A DNA stretch of 64,000 nucleotides from Rhodocytophaga rosea (GTDB lineage Bacteria; Bacteroidota; Bacteroidia; Cytophagales; 172606-1), in NCBI RefSeq assembly GCF_010119975.1, contig NZ_CP048222.1:4296501-4360500 (forward strand). Direction: 5' to 3'. Both the position numbers and the translations under genes were made by a program. The number at the start of each line of letters is the position of its first letter. Positions within the stretch are counted from its first letter, which is position 1. Under the pieces are notes generated by a model. The model was not told the DNA's origin, made no database searches, and saw nothing but the letters and a program-made list of their open reading frames with translations. Below, one piece after another: positions 1 through 9,933 of the stretch.

Positions 1-1
1 C

Positions 2-64
2 AATGCTGCCGGGCAAAAAATTCTGGCCGAAAATGTATGGGATGTGTTGAGTGCCGTTTTATAA
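2..64 (+). CDS. 3' end of an unidentified protein (partial)
   Basis: Reading from base 2 gives 20 codons ending in a TAA stop at 62-64. The peptide ends in an amphipathic, helical-looking stretch (KILAENVWDVLSAVL). The rest of the gene lies before the window. The fragment is too short to assign a family. The 137 bases between it and the next gene are AT-rich and typical of a Bacteroidota intergenic space. Confidence 0.45.
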   Translation, partial: NAAGQKILAENVWDVLSAVL

Positions 65-201
65 ATCGATAGAAATTACAGGAAATGAACAATCTGAACT
101 GATTTTTACTAATAAAAGTTAGGCGTAAGTAATTAATAAGCTATTTACATTCCTTGTAAATGTTTGCATATTTGTAGGATAACCTGAAAAAATAAAACCA
201 C

Positions 202-2241
202 ATGAACCCCTTACTTAACACTTTTGATACACCCTTTGAAACCATTCCTTTCACCCAGATCCGCAACGAGCATTACTTACCGGCCATACAATCTGCCATT
301 CAAGAAGCCAAATCTGAAGTTGAACTCATAAAAAACAATCCGGCCGCCCCTGATTTTGCTAACACGATCGAAGCGCTTGAGCATACTGGCAGGAGAGTAA
401 GTATTGTCTCCGGCGTACTATTCAACCTCAATGTAGCTGAAACCAGTCCTGAACTCATGCAGCTTGCCAGAGAGATTTCTCCGCTGCTTTCTGCCTATTC
501 TAATGATATTATGCTCGATGAAGTTTTATTTGCCCGCATTGAGCAAGTGTATAGCCAGAAAGAAAGTCTGCATCTGGATACGGAAGAAGCCATGTTGTTA
601 GATAAAACCTATAAGGGATTTGTCCGGAATGGGGCTGGGTTAAATGCGGCTGATAAAGCCAGGCTACGGGAAATTGATGAGCAATTATCCAGGCTTTCTC
701 TGCAATTCAGTGAACATGTGTTGAATGAGATTAACGCATACATACTCGAAATTACGGATGCCAAAGATTTAGCTGGTTTACCAGAAAGTGCAATTGCCTT
801 AGCAGCACAGGCAGCCAGGGAAAAAGGAAAAGAAAATACCTGGATTTTTACATTGCAACTGCCCAGTTATATTCCTTTTATGACCTATGCCGATAATCGC
901 TCTTTACGTGAACAGCTTTTCAGAGCGTATGCTTCCAGGAATTTTATGGGCGGAGAAAATGATAACCAGGAAATTATTTTACAACTGGTAAAACTGCGGC
1001 ACGAAAGGGCAAACATATTGGGTTTTGAAACCTATGCACAATATGTATTGCAGGAACGAATGGCAGAATCGCCGGTACAAGTAGAAGACTTCCTGAAAAA
1101 TTTGCTTTCACATGCAAAACCGGCCGCTTTACGTGAGTTGCAAGAACTATCTGACTATGCTGCCAGGCTGGGTGGCCCTCAGCCACTGGAACGCTGGGAT
1201 TTTGCCTATTATTCTGAAAAGCTCAAAAAAGAAAAGTTTTCCATTGATAACGAATTGCTGAAACCTTATTTCCAGCTGGAAGATGTGCTGGAAGGCGTAT
1301 TTAAAGTTTCAGGTAAATTATATGGACTATTATATAAGGAGAACCCGGAAATTCCAGTATATCATCCGGATGTAAAAGTATATGAAGTAAGCAATCTGGA
1401 TGGCGGATATGTAGGCTTGCTATATACTGATTTTTTCCCCCGCGCCGGCAAAAAAAGCGGTGCCTGGATGACCTCTTATAAAGGCCAGTTCCGGGAGAAT
1501 GGCATCAATCACCGTCCGCATATTTCTATTGTATGTAATTTTACTAAATCTACTTCTGAGCAACCCTCGCTGCTTACCTTTAATGAAGTGACTACGCTGT
1601 TCCATGAATTTGGCCATGCCTTACATGGGTTATTGGCTGACAGCACCTACGAAAGCTTATCCGGTACCCATGTATACTGGGATTTTGTAGAATTGCCATC
1701 TCAGATTATGGAAAACTGGGTATATGAGAAAGAATGCCTCGATTTGTTTGCACGGCATTATAAAACCGGAGAGAAAATACCTGAACAGTATATACAAAAA
1801 ATAAAGGAAAGCGCTAACTTTTTAGCTGGATATAATGCCGTACGTCAGGTAGGATTAGCCCAGCTGGATATGGCCTGGCATACTACTATACCCAATAGTA
1901 TCATCAGTGTAGGCAATTTTGAACAAGCTGTTTTACAATCTACACAAGTATTACCTCCGGTCGAGAATAGCAATACCAGTTGTTCGTTCAATCATATTTT
2001 TGGCGGCGGCTATGCTTCTGGATATTATAGTTATAAATGGGCAGAAGTACTGGATGCCGATGCTTTTGAGTTTTTCCTGGAAAAAGGAATTTTTGATGCA
2101 CAAACGGCTTCCTTATTCCGCAAATACATTCTTTCTGCAGGTGGTAGCGAACATCCGATGGAGTTATATAAAAAATTCAGAGGCAAAATTCCCTCACCCG
2201 ATGCTTTACTACGCAGAGCAGGTTTGCTACAGATAAGTTGA
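202..2241 (+). CDS. M3 family metallopeptidase (peptidyl-dipeptidase Dcp / oligopeptidase A type)
   Basis: This is a 679-residue zinc peptidase that cleaves short peptides. The zinc motif HEFGH is at residues 468-472 and the third ligand is Glu497 in the VELPSQIMENW segment. The 29-residue spacing from the first His is the one expected for clan MA(E) M3 enzymes. The length matches bacterial Dcp and OpdA (about 680 residues). No signal peptide is visible, so a cytoplasmic role in peptide turnover is inferred. The SGT stretch after the zinc helix looks more Dcp-like, while the ELPSQIMENW part is OpdA-like, so the subfamily is left open. The gene is monocistronic: a strong terminator follows it. 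Confidence 0.93.
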   Translation: MNPLLNTFDTPFETIPFTQIRNEHYLPAIQSAIQEAKSEVELIKNNPAAPDFANTIEALEHTGRRVSIVSGVLFNLNVAETSPELMQLAREISPLLSAYSNDIMLDEVLFARIEQVYSQKESLHLDTEEAMLLDKTYKGFVRNGAGLNAADKARLREIDEQLSRLSLQFSEHVLNEINAYILEITDAKDLAGLPESAIALAAQAAREKGKENTWIFTLQLPSYIPFMTYADNRSLREQLFRAYASRNFMGGENDNQEIILQLVKLRHERANILGFETYAQYVLQERMAESPVQVEDFLKNLLSHAKPAALRELQELSDYAARLGGPQPLERWDFAYYSEKLKKEKFSIDNELLKPYFQLEDVLEGVFKVSGKLYGLLYKENPEIPVYHPDVKVYEVSNLDGGYVGLLYTDFFPRAGKKSGAWMTSYKGQFRENGINHRPHISIVCNFTKSTSEQPSLLTFNEVTTLFHEFGHALHGLLADSTYESLSGTHVYWDFVELPSQIMENWVYEKECLDLFARHYKTGEKIPEQYIQKIKESANFLAGYNAVRQVGLAQLDMAWHTTIPNSIISVGNFEQAVLQSTQVLPPVENSNTSCSFNHIFGGGYASGYYSYKWAEVLDADAFEFFLEKGIFDAQTASLFRKYILSAGGSEHPMELYKKFRGKIPSPDALLRRAGLLQIS

Positions 2242-2273
2242 AATTGCTGGATTTTATTTTACTAAGCATATTC

Positions 2274-2310
2274 AAGGGTTAAACTTTAATAAGTTTGACC
2301 CTTTTTGTTT
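2274..2310 (+). terminator. Intrinsic terminator of the M3 peptidase gene
   Basis: A 13-bp stem (2274-2286 with 2291-2303, one G-U pair) closes a TAAT loop and runs into a T-rich tract. It lies 33 bases after the stop codon. Confidence 0.85.
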
Positions 2311-2826
2311 GATATTTCTACATAAAACCGTTACTTATATGTATAAAGGCTAGATATATCCGAATAAGTAAGTGTAGTTTAGTTTTCCGAATGCGATTTG
2401 TTAATTAGAGGCTAAACTGCGGTTTTATTTAGGTTATTTACAGCGACTTACTGGTTTAACAGAATTTTTAATTGAAACTAGTAATGTATATACACTAAAA
2501 ATAGTACAAAAACCCAAATAAAGACAATATAAATTTTCAGCTTCTCTATAAAATGTTATCTGTCAACTAATAGTAAATAAGTGCCTGTTAAACAGTATGT
2601 TATCAATTATAATAAATCCTATGCATTATTAATAAATATAATATTTCCGATATAAAATAAAAAATTAATAATAAATTGTGTTATTTATATATTTTATTTA
2701 ATTTGGCGGATAAACTAATATGAATAAAACTACACTATTGAGTAATCTGACAAAATGCTTTTAAACGATTAGTGCCAGCAAACTTTAATTTTTTCACTCT
2801 TAATTTATTAAACCTTTAAACAAAAC
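2311..2826. other. AT-rich intergenic region upstream of susC
   Basis: About 515 bases without a plausible gene on either strand. Base composition is very AT-rich, mostly A and T runs between 2560 and 2720. The only structure recognised is a candidate promoter at 2676-2705. A long leader of over 100 bases before the SusC start is implied. Confidence 0.6.
2676..2705 (+). promoter_or_regulatory. Candidate Bacteroidota-type promoter for the SusC/SusD cluster
   Basis: TTG at 2676-2678 and TTAATTTG at 2698-2705 are 19 bases apart. This resembles the Bacteroidota -33 TTTG and -7 TAnnTTTG boxes, with one mismatch in each. The assignment is inferred from spacing and position only. Confidence 0.35.
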
Positions 2827-5800
2827 ATGATGAGTAACGATTACAAATCATTACAGCCTGGTCTGAAGCAGAAGCCATCTTCTGCTCGCCGGATGTATGG
2901 AGGGCATAATATGGAAAGGAGCCATAGTATGTCCGGATGGCAAATTACTTTTCTATTTGCCGCATTATTCTTTTTTGGAGTCAGTATGCAGACGTTTGCA
3001 CAGGGCAGAACTGTCAAGGGTACAGTTACTGCTGCCGATGACAACTCTGCATTACCAGGGGTGAACGTAGTAGTAAAAGGTACTTCCACAGGAACTATTA
3101 CAGATCCGAATGGGGGGTTTACCCTTTCAGTACCAGGAGATAATGCCACCCTGGTTTTTAGCTTTATTGGATATACTACTGAAGAGGTAGCTGTAGGTAG
3201 CCGCACCACAATTGACATTAAATTAGCACCAGATATTCAGTCATTGCAAGAAGTGGTTGTAACGGGGTATAGCACAGAAAACAGACGGGATGTTACTGGT
3301 GCCGTAGCTACTGTAAAATCAAGAGAACTGGTAGCCGTGCCTTCTGGTAACGTAGAACAACAATTACAAGGCCGTGTGCCGGGTGTAACGGTTATCACCA
3401 ATGGCCAGCCTGGTACAACCAGCGTGGTGCGTCTCCGGGGTTTTGGTGCATTCGGTGGTAATGAGCCTTTATATGTTGTAGATGGGGTACCGGTAACTAA
3501 TACTGATTTCCTGAATCCAGATGATATTGAAACTACTACCGTGCTGAAAGATGCAGCTTCGGCTTCTATTTACGGAGCCCGTGCAGCCAATGGAGTAATT
3601 GTCTACACCACCAGGAAAGGTAGCGAAAGCAAAATGCGTGTATCTTACGATGGGGTGTTTGGGGTAACTATGCCTGGCAAAGTAGAAAACATTCTGAATC
3701 CACAGGAGCAGGCAGATTGGATATGGCAGGCGAAGCGTAATACAGCGACACAACTGGGTCTTACGCCAGGTAGTCAGGCATATAATGATCTGTTCAAAAC
3801 TGACCAGTTCGGCAGCGATCCCAATGGCCCAGTGTTGCCCGATTACCTCATGGTAGGCACTCAATTCGGATTGCCAGCTAGTGCTGTTAATCTCGAAGCA
3901 GAAAGAGCCAAGTATAATAATGATCCCCGGTTAGGCGCCGTATATTTGGTAATGCCAGCTAATAAAGCAGGTACTAACTGGTGGGATGCCATTACCCGTC
4001 CTGCCCTGCTCAACCGCCATACATTAGGTTTTTCCGGAGGCAACGATCGGAGCAAGTATTATGTCAGTCTGGGCATGCAGAACCAGCAAGGTGTTCTTAT
4101 TCACCAAAAATTCGAGCGGTATGCCCTCCGTGTTAATTCTGAACATAAAATAGTTAAGGGAGTACGCTTTGGGCAGACACTCCAGGGTACTTATCTTCGT
4201 CGGCAAGGGCTAACAGGGGCTGAAGGAGGACGTGGTGCTGCCAATGAAGAAAATAATTTTCTGGATGCCTTCCGTATGCCAGCTATCATTCCGGTGTACG
4301 ATGCCTTCGGTGGCTACGCTGGAACGCAAGCGAAAGGATTCAACAATCCGCGTAACCCGGTTGCAGCCCGTGATAGGGCAAAGGGCAATGGCCCCTTTGG
4401 GTTTGGCGTATTTGGAAACTTTTATGTGGAAGTAGATCCTATCAAGGACCTTACCTTGCGCAGTAGCATTGGAGGAGGACTTTCCTCAAGCTACGGTAAA
4501 AATTACAATTTACCCTCCTACGAAAACTCAGAAAATCAGTCCACCTATTCGTACAATGAATTTGGCAGCTATTCTTTCAATTGGGTGTTTACCAACACAG
4601 CTCGTTATAATAAAAAGTTTGGTATACATTCTATCGACCTGCTGGGCGGTATAGAATCGCTGAATACTGGTACTGGAAGAAATATCAATGGTACTGGCCA
4701 GTCGCCTTTTTCGCGTGATCCGAACTACGTTAACCTGACTACTACCGGCAACCGGGTAGTGAATAGCGGCTACTTCAATGGCGTAAACTTCTTCTCTGTT
4801 TTTGGCCAGGCCAAATATATCTTCAATGATAAGTACATTCTAACTGGTGTATTGCGCCGTGATGGTGCTTCTAGTTTCGGTCCTGAAAACCGTTATGGAG
4901 TATTCCCAGCCGTATCTGCTGCATGGCGTATTTCATCAGAGAGTTTTATGGCAAGCGTACCTTTTGTAACGGATCTTAAACTACGGGGGGGATATGGAAT
5001 GATGGGGAACACCGCAGGCCTGAGGTCCGATAACCAGTTTAGCTTGTATCAGGCCGACCTAGGTTCTTCTTTCTACGATATTGGCGGCGGTAATGCAGCA
5101 CCTACTTCGGGGTTCTACCGTAGCCGGATTGGAAATCCTGCTGCCAAATGGGAAACATCCATTACATCTAACATCGGGCTTGATGGGTCATTTCTGGATG
5201 GAAAACTCGATGTAGTGGTTGATTTCTGGAGAAAAGATACCAAAGATCTGCTTTACACTCTGGAGACAGCAGCTGTAGTAGGTCCTCAGGCAGCTGATCC
5301 TGCAGTCAACATCGCTAAAATGCGCAACCAGGGTATTGATATAGAGTTGACTACCCGGGGTACACGTGGGGAAAGCTTTAATTACGAAGTAAAACTGACA
5401 GGCTCCTTTCTGCATAATGAAATCGTAGAATTGGCACCAGGAGTACCATACTTTGATAGTCCTGCGTTCCGGGGCATTATTCCTATCCGTAACCAGATTG
5501 GCCGTTCTATCTCAGCATACTACGGCTATGATGTGGTAGGCCTTTTCCAGAACCAGGAGGAAGTAAATGCAGCTCCTACACAGGATGGTAAAGCTGTGGG
5601 ACGTTTCCGTTACAGGGACATCAACGGCGATGGAGCGATCACCATAGATGACCGTACCTACCTGGGTAGCCCGGTACCTAAGTTCAACGGAGGGATTAAC
5701 GTCGTATTGGGATATAAAAACTTAGAGTTGACTGCATTTTTGCAAACTTTCCTTGGGGTACAGAACTACAACTTCTCCAAATGGTATAACAACTTCTATC

Positions 5801-6180
5801 CTTCCTTTACCGGAACAGCCTACAGCACAGCCGTAAAAGAGTCTTTCACATTTGAAAGAGGCGGTAATACAGTGCCGATTTTCGAGGATGCCTCGAACTT
5901 CAGCACCAACACGCAATCAAACTCTTTCTATGTAGAGAATGGGAACTATGCACGTCTGACTAACCTGCAGCTGGCTTATAAACTGCCAAATAATCTGCTG
6001 GATCGGTTTGGTTTTGAAAGAGCAAGAGTATATCTGCAAAGCACTAACCTGTTCACCATCTCCAAGTATTCAGGTCTGGATCCGGGTGTAGCTGGTGCGG
6101 CAGATACTACACTGGGTATTGATGTAGGTAACGCCCCCATCACCCGTGGCTATAACATCGGTTTAAATCTTACCTTCTAA
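2827..6180 (+). CDS. SusC/RagA-family TonB-linked outer-membrane transporter
   Basis: A 1117-residue outer-membrane barrel that imports a ligand with its SusD partner, powered by TonB. The N-terminus has a roughly 35-residue hydrophilic extension before the signal peptide (WQITFLFAALFFFGVS, then QTFAQG). A CarboxypepD_reg-like domain follows at about 62-135 (TVKGTVTAADDNSALPGVNV). The plug begins at about 140 (LQEVVVTGYSTENRRDVTGA), with the SusC signature LYVVDGVPV near 216-224. The barrel ends in the aromatic C-terminus GLNLTF. SusD starts 65 bases downstream. The ligand cannot be read from sequence. The neighbours are VCBS and haloperoxidase-like lipoproteins rather than glycosidases, so a non-glycan cargo is possible. 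Confidence 0.96.
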   Translation: MMSNDYKSLQPGLKQKPSSARRMYGGHNMERSHSMSGWQITFLFAALFFFGVSMQTFAQGRTVKGTVTAADDNSALPGVNVVVKGTSTGTITDPNGGFTLSVPGDNATLVFSFIGYTTEEVAVGSRTTIDIKLAPDIQSLQEVVVTGYSTENRRDVTGAVATVKSRELVAVPSGNVEQQLQGRVPGVTVITNGQPGTTSVVRLRGFGAFGGNEPLYVVDGVPVTNTDFLNPDDIETTTVLKDAASASIYGARAANGVIVYTTRKGSESKMRVSYDGVFGVTMPGKVENILNPQEQADWIWQAKRNTATQLGLTPGSQAYNDLFKTDQFGSDPNGPVLPDYLMVGTQFGLPASAVNLEAERAKYNNDPRLGAVYLVMPANKAGTNWWDAITRPALLNRHTLGFSGGNDRSKYYVSLGMQNQQGVLIHQKFERYALRVNSEHKIVKGVRFGQTLQGTYLRRQGLTGAEGGRGAANEENNFLDAFRMPAIIPVYDAFGGYAGTQAKGFNNPRNPVAARDRAKGNGPFGFGVFGNFYVEVDPIKDLTLRSSIGGGLSSSYGKNYNLPSYENSENQSTYSYNEFGSYSFNWVFTNTARYNKKFGIHSIDLLGGIESLNTGTGRNINGTGQSPFSRDPNYVNLTTTGNRVVNSGYFNGVNFFSVFGQAKYIFNDKYILTGVLRRDGASSFGPENRYGVFPAVSAAWRISSESFMASVPFVTDLKLRGGYGMMGNTAGLRSDNQFSLYQADLGSSFYDIGGGNAAPTSGFYRSRIGNPAAKWETSITSNIGLDGSFLDGKLDVVVDFWRKDTKDLLYTLETAAVVGPQAADPAVNIAKMRNQGIDIELTTRGTRGESFNYEVKLTGSFLHNEIVELAPGVPYFDSPAFRGIIPIRNQIGRSISAYYGYDVVGLFQNQEEVNAAPTQDGKAVGRFRYRDINGDGAITIDDRTYLGSPVPKFNGGINVVLGYKNLELTAFLQTFLGVQNYNFSKWYNNFYPSFTGTAYSTAVKESFTFERGGNTVPIFEDASNFSTNTQSNSFYVENGNYARLTNLQLAYKLPNNLLDRFGFERARVYLQSTNLFTISKYSGLDPGVAGAADTTLGIDVGNAPITRGYNIGLNLTF

Positions 6181-6245
6181 ACAAAACAGTATGTGGTTGG
6201 ATGATCATCTTTCGTCTAACCACATACTTCAAAAAAATACGATTT

Positions 6246-7988
6246 ATGAAAAAAATATTTAGAACTTTCGCTGTAATTGGTATTATAGTGTTTGGTCCAA
6301 TTGCCTGTAAGGACGAATTTCTGGAGGTGCCGGTAACAGGTCAGATAACAGATGCACAGTTGAATACCCAGGCAGGACTTGAAGGTATGCTGATTGGGGT
6401 ATACTCCCAGTTAGACGGTTCAGGCGGAGGCGGTGAATGGCATGGCGGTTCAGTTAACTGGCTATGGGGAAGTATTAGAGGTGGCGATGCCAACAAAGGC
6501 TCTAACTCTGGTGACTTCACCTCAATGACTCCTATAGAACGTTTTGAAGCACAGACAAATAATGGAGAATTGAACAACAAATGGATGGGGTCGTTTGAAG
6601 GCGTAGCGCGTGCAAATGCTCTTCTGGCTGTCGCAAGCAAGGCTGACGCAGTTCCAGCTGATGCCAAAACGCGTATTTCGGCTGAAGCGCGTTTCTTACG
6701 GGGACACTTTTACTTTGAATTGCGGAAAGATTTTAAGATGGTTCCATGGGTAGATGAAACAAAAAACATCGCCGAAACTGTTAAGGTACCCAACAATACT
6801 GACATCTGGCCGAATATCGAAGCTGATTTTCAATATGCAGTGGATAACCTGCCTGAAACGCATACTGAAGTAGGTAGAGCCAATAAATGGGCAGCCATGT
6901 CTTATCTTGCCAAGGCGTACATGTTCCAGAAAAAATTTGTGGAAGCCAAGGCTTTATTCGATAACATCATTGCCAATGGAAAAACTACCAATGGTAAGAA
7001 ATACGCCTTATTTCCGGATTTTGATGCCATGTTTACATTACAAAATGAAAACTCAGAGGAATCGATCTTTGCCTATCAGGCAACCGGAGGCGGGAGCAGC
7101 ACTAACAATTCGCTTCATGAACTAGCTATGGCACAGCCTTACGGCACAGCGGCTGGCTCAGAGGCTGGCAGCGACTGCTGTGGCTTCTTTCAGCCAAGTT
7201 TCGACCTGGCGGCTTCGTATCGTACGGCCAATGGTTTACCTTTATTAGACGGATCATACCGTACCGGTGCTAATGAACTAAAAACGGATCAGGGTCTGGC
7301 ATCCAGCGATGCTTTTACACCAGATCAGGGTCCGCTTGATCCCCGTATCGATCATACAATTGGCCGTCGTGGCCTTCCTTTTGAAGACTGGGGCAATCAT
7401 CCAGGTAAAGGATGGATTCGTGATCAGAACTATGCCGGACCATATACGCAGGAGAAGTATGCATTGGATAAGAATGAATATGCTACCCGCGATGCCAGCG
7501 GCTGGACACCTGGTTACCAGGCCACTAACTTCATGATTATCCGCTTCGCAGATGTGCTGCTGATGGCTGCGGAAGCAGAAGTAGAGATAGGAGATCTGGA
7601 AAAAGCCCGTACCTATGTGAATCTGGTACGCGCACGTGCTGCCAATCCCGACACATTTGAGAAGAAGGCAGATGGCACCAACGCAGCAAACTATGTAATT
7701 AGTGAGTATCCTGCTGGCTGGACAAAAGATTACGCCCGTGACGCTGTTCGTTTTGAGCGTAAGCTGGAACTGTCTTTGGAAGGGCATCGTTTCTACGACC
7801 TTGTACGTTGGGGCATTGCTGAGCAGGTGCTGAACCCATACTTAGTTTATGAGGCAAGTAAAATTCCTTCGCAATTTGGTGGTCCGCAGGCTGTATTTAG
7901 CTCGAACCAGGACGAATATCTGGCCATTCCACAACGCCAGATTGACCTGCAAGGCAAAGATGTATTAACTCAAAATCCTGGATTCTAA
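6246..7988 (+). CDS. SusD/RagB-family outer-membrane ligand-binding lipoprotein
   Basis: A 580-residue surface lipoprotein that caps the SusC barrel. The ATG at 6246 is preferred to the in-frame ATG at 6201 because a lipoprotein signal peptide starts there (MKKIFRTFAVIGIIVFGPIAC, acylated Cys21). TPR-like helices follow (ARFLRGHFYFELRK, AKAYMFQKKFVEAKALFDNI). The C-terminal SusD block has the typical FMIIRFADVLLMAAEAE and RFERKLELSLEGHRFYDLVRWG. The family assignment is secure. The ligand is unknown. It is co-transcribed with susC and followed by a strong terminator, so the downstream VCBS genes probably use their own promoter or read-through. Confidence 0.96.
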   Translation: MKKIFRTFAVIGIIVFGPIACKDEFLEVPVTGQITDAQLNTQAGLEGMLIGVYSQLDGSGGGGEWHGGSVNWLWGSIRGGDANKGSNSGDFTSMTPIERFEAQTNNGELNNKWMGSFEGVARANALLAVASKADAVPADAKTRISAEARFLRGHFYFELRKDFKMVPWVDETKNIAETVKVPNNTDIWPNIEADFQYAVDNLPETHTEVGRANKWAAMSYLAKAYMFQKKFVEAKALFDNIIANGKTTNGKKYALFPDFDAMFTLQNENSEESIFAYQATGGGSSTNNSLHELAMAQPYGTAAGSEAGSDCCGFFQPSFDLAASYRTANGLPLLDGSYRTGANELKTDQGLASSDAFTPDQGPLDPRIDHTIGRRGLPFEDWGNHPGKGWIRDQNYAGPYTQEKYALDKNEYATRDASGWTPGYQATNFMIIRFADVLLMAAEAEVEIGDLEKARTYVNLVRARAANPDTFEKKADGTNAANYVISEYPAGWTKDYARDAVRFERKLELSLEGHRFYDLVRWGIAEQVLNPYLVYEASKIPSQFGGPQAVFSSNQDEYLAIPQRQIDLQGKDVLTQNPGF

Positions 7989-8012
7989 TTTTATTTAATA
8001 CAATTTCATTAT

Positions 8013-8047
8013 AACAGGTCAGGTATAATTACCTGACCTGTTTTTTT
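8013..8047 (+). terminator. Intrinsic terminator after susD
   Basis: A perfect 12-bp stem (8014-8025 with 8030-8041) closes a TAAT loop and is followed by a run of seven T. It ends the SusC/SusD transcript. Confidence 0.93.
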
Positions 8048-8129
8048 ATATAAAGAATAGGAATGTGCATGCACTACGATCTTGTAGCAAAATTCCAGTC
8101 AAAAGAGTTTTAAATTACTTAAATTGCTT

Positions 8130-8186
8130 ATGAATGAAGCATCCTATTCATTCAAACCTGCATTTGATACAAAATTAATCGTGTGA
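8130..8186 (+). CDS. Possible 18-codon leader ORF overlapping the next gene's start
   Basis: An ATG at 8130 opens 18 codons ending in TGA at 8184-8186. That stop overlaps the GTG start of the VCBS lipoprotein at 8183 in a GTGA tetranucleotide. Such overlap is a common form of translational coupling. The peptide (MNEASYSFKPAFDTKLIV) resembles nothing recognised. It may be chance, since short ORFs are frequent. Confidence 0.25.
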   Translation: MNEASYSFKPAFDTKLIV

Positions 8187-9820
8187 AGAAGTTTAGTTAT
8201 GAGTTTAGGTTCCTATTAAATTGTGCTAGTATACTAATTGTATTTTTATTTAGTCTCTTCTCGTGTACTTCTAAAAAAGAAACCTTCACCAGCGAACAAT
8301 CGCGAATTGATTCTTTAAAGATCATATCTGCTACAAGCCACACATTAAATGACCGCCAATTGGCACAGGGTATTTGTGGAAGTTGCCATCTTTTTCCTGA
8401 ACCGGAACTTCTGGATAAAAAAACCTGGCAAAAAGGTGTATTGCCCCAAATGGCTATGCGTTTAGGGTTTATATCATTAAAAGATAACCCTTACGAACAG
8501 TTTTCTTCCCAAGAAATACGGCTCATTATAAAATCAATGGTGTTTCCGAGCCAACCTATTGTCGATTCAGCTACCTGGAATAGAATAGTCAATTATTATA
8601 TAAGTTTAGCGCCTGAAAAACCTCTGCCGCAAATGCAAAAAAATCCTGTTAAAAGCGAGTGGCATGCTTTTCTACCCACAGAGACGAAATTGTTTCCGGC
8701 AAAAACACCAGCTATTACCATGGTTAAATATAATCCTGCAAAGAAATTATGGTTTTTGGGTAACCGGGAAAATAGGTTGTATACGCTTAATAATCATTTC
8801 GAAATCACTGATTCGCTTCTATTAGATAGCCCTGCTTCAGATATAACATATGGTCCGGATCATCAGCCATATGTGTTAACGATGGGAAAAATGGACCCTA
8901 ATGAACTACAAGCCGGGAAACTAGTAGCGATAAAGCCCGCCACAACAAAGAAAGCTACGCACACTATTTTAGATAGCCTTTCGAGGCCGGTTCATATATC
9001 AACTGCCGATCTGGATAATGATGGTTTGCAGGATAAAGTCATCTGTGAATTTGGTAATTATACTGGCAAGCTGGTCTGGTTTCAGCAACTAAAAAATGGT
9101 GCATATAAGGAACATATACTAAAGCAGGCACCTGGGGCGCTTAAGACTATTATTGTTGATATAAACAATGACCGAAAACCAGATATTATGACTTTGATGG
9201 CGCAGGGGAATGAAGGTATATTTATTTATATTAATCGGGGGGAAGGATATTTTGAAGAAAAAGCCCTTTTGCGTTTCCCTCCTGTATACGGTTCCAGCGA
9301 TTTTGAACTGGCAGATTTCAATTCAGATGGATTTATAGATATAGTATATACAAATGGCGATAATGCTGATTATTCTTATTCATTAAAAAATTATCATGGG
9401 GTACGCATTTTCCTGAATGATGGAAAGAACAGATTTCGACAAGAATGGTTTTATCCCTTATATGGTGCATCGAAGGTACTGGCCCGTGATTTTGATGAAG
9501 ATGGTGACCTTGATATGAGTGCCATATCGTTTTTCCCTGATTATGAAAATGCCCCTGATGAAGGTTTTATATACTTTGAAAATAAAGGACAGTTAACGTT
9601 TGAGCCATATACTTTTAAAAATGCATCCAGAGGAAGGTGGCTTACCATGGAGGCAGGAGATGTAGATGATGATAATGATTTAGATATAGTATTAGGCTCC
9701 TTTGTTTTTTCCGTTATTCCTGCACCGAAAATGTATCAGCAACAATGGAAGAAAACAGGTGCAGAGGCAATTGTCCTTATCAACCAGAAAAAAGCTCCCA
9801 CTCCCCTTCATCAGCAATAA
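8183..9820 (+). CDS. VCBS/FG-GAP repeat lipoprotein with an N-terminal CxxCH motif
   Basis: A 545-residue exported lipoprotein starting at GTG. The signal peptide ends in the lipobox LFSC (Cys28). Residues 65-69 are CGSCH, a c-type haem-binding motif within GICGSCHLFPEPELL. From about residue 265 the protein is built from Asp-rich FG-GAP/VCBS blades, for example ADLDNDGLQDKVICEFGNYT, VDINNDRKPDIMTL, DFNSDGFIDIVYTNGD, DFDEDGDLDMSAISFF and DVDDDNDLDIVLGSF. They predict a calcium-binding beta-propeller. It probably sits in the outer membrane beside the SusC/SusD pair upstream and the CRTAC1-like and haloperoxidase-like lipoproteins downstream. Function is unknown; electron transfer by the haem motif is an inference. 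Confidence 0.85.
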   Translation: MKKFSYEFRFLLNCASILIVFLFSLFSCTSKKETFTSEQSRIDSLKIISATSHTLNDRQLAQGICGSCHLFPEPELLDKKTWQKGVLPQMAMRLGFISLKDNPYEQFSSQEIRLIIKSMVFPSQPIVDSATWNRIVNYYISLAPEKPLPQMQKNPVKSEWHAFLPTETKLFPAKTPAITMVKYNPAKKLWFLGNRENRLYTLNNHFEITDSLLLDSPASDITYGPDHQPYVLTMGKMDPNELQAGKLVAIKPATTKKATHTILDSLSRPVHISTADLDNDGLQDKVICEFGNYTGKLVWFQQLKNGAYKEHILKQAPGALKTIIVDINNDRKPDIMTLMAQGNEGIFIYINRGEGYFEEKALLRFPPVYGSSDFELADFNSDGFIDIVYTNGDNADYSYSLKNYHGVRIFLNDGKNRFRQEWFYPLYGASKVLARDFDEDGDLDMSAISFFPDYENAPDEGFIYFENKGQLTFEPYTFKNASRGRWLTMEAGDVDDDNDLDIVLGSFVFSVIPAPKMYQQQWKKTGAEAIVLINQKKAPTPLHQQ

Positions 9821-9933
9821 TCTTTTGGTATGCCTGTCACAAATATGCTATTAACTGATGGGGAATATGAGCAGTAATTTCTATAAACAGTAAAAATTAG
9901 TATTTTTATTCTTTTCAATAGGAATCATTCGTT

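Noticed and set aside
167-174. CATATTTG as a promoter of the M3 peptidase
   Set aside because: One mismatch to TAnnTTTG and no TTTG about 19 bases upstream; too weak to list.
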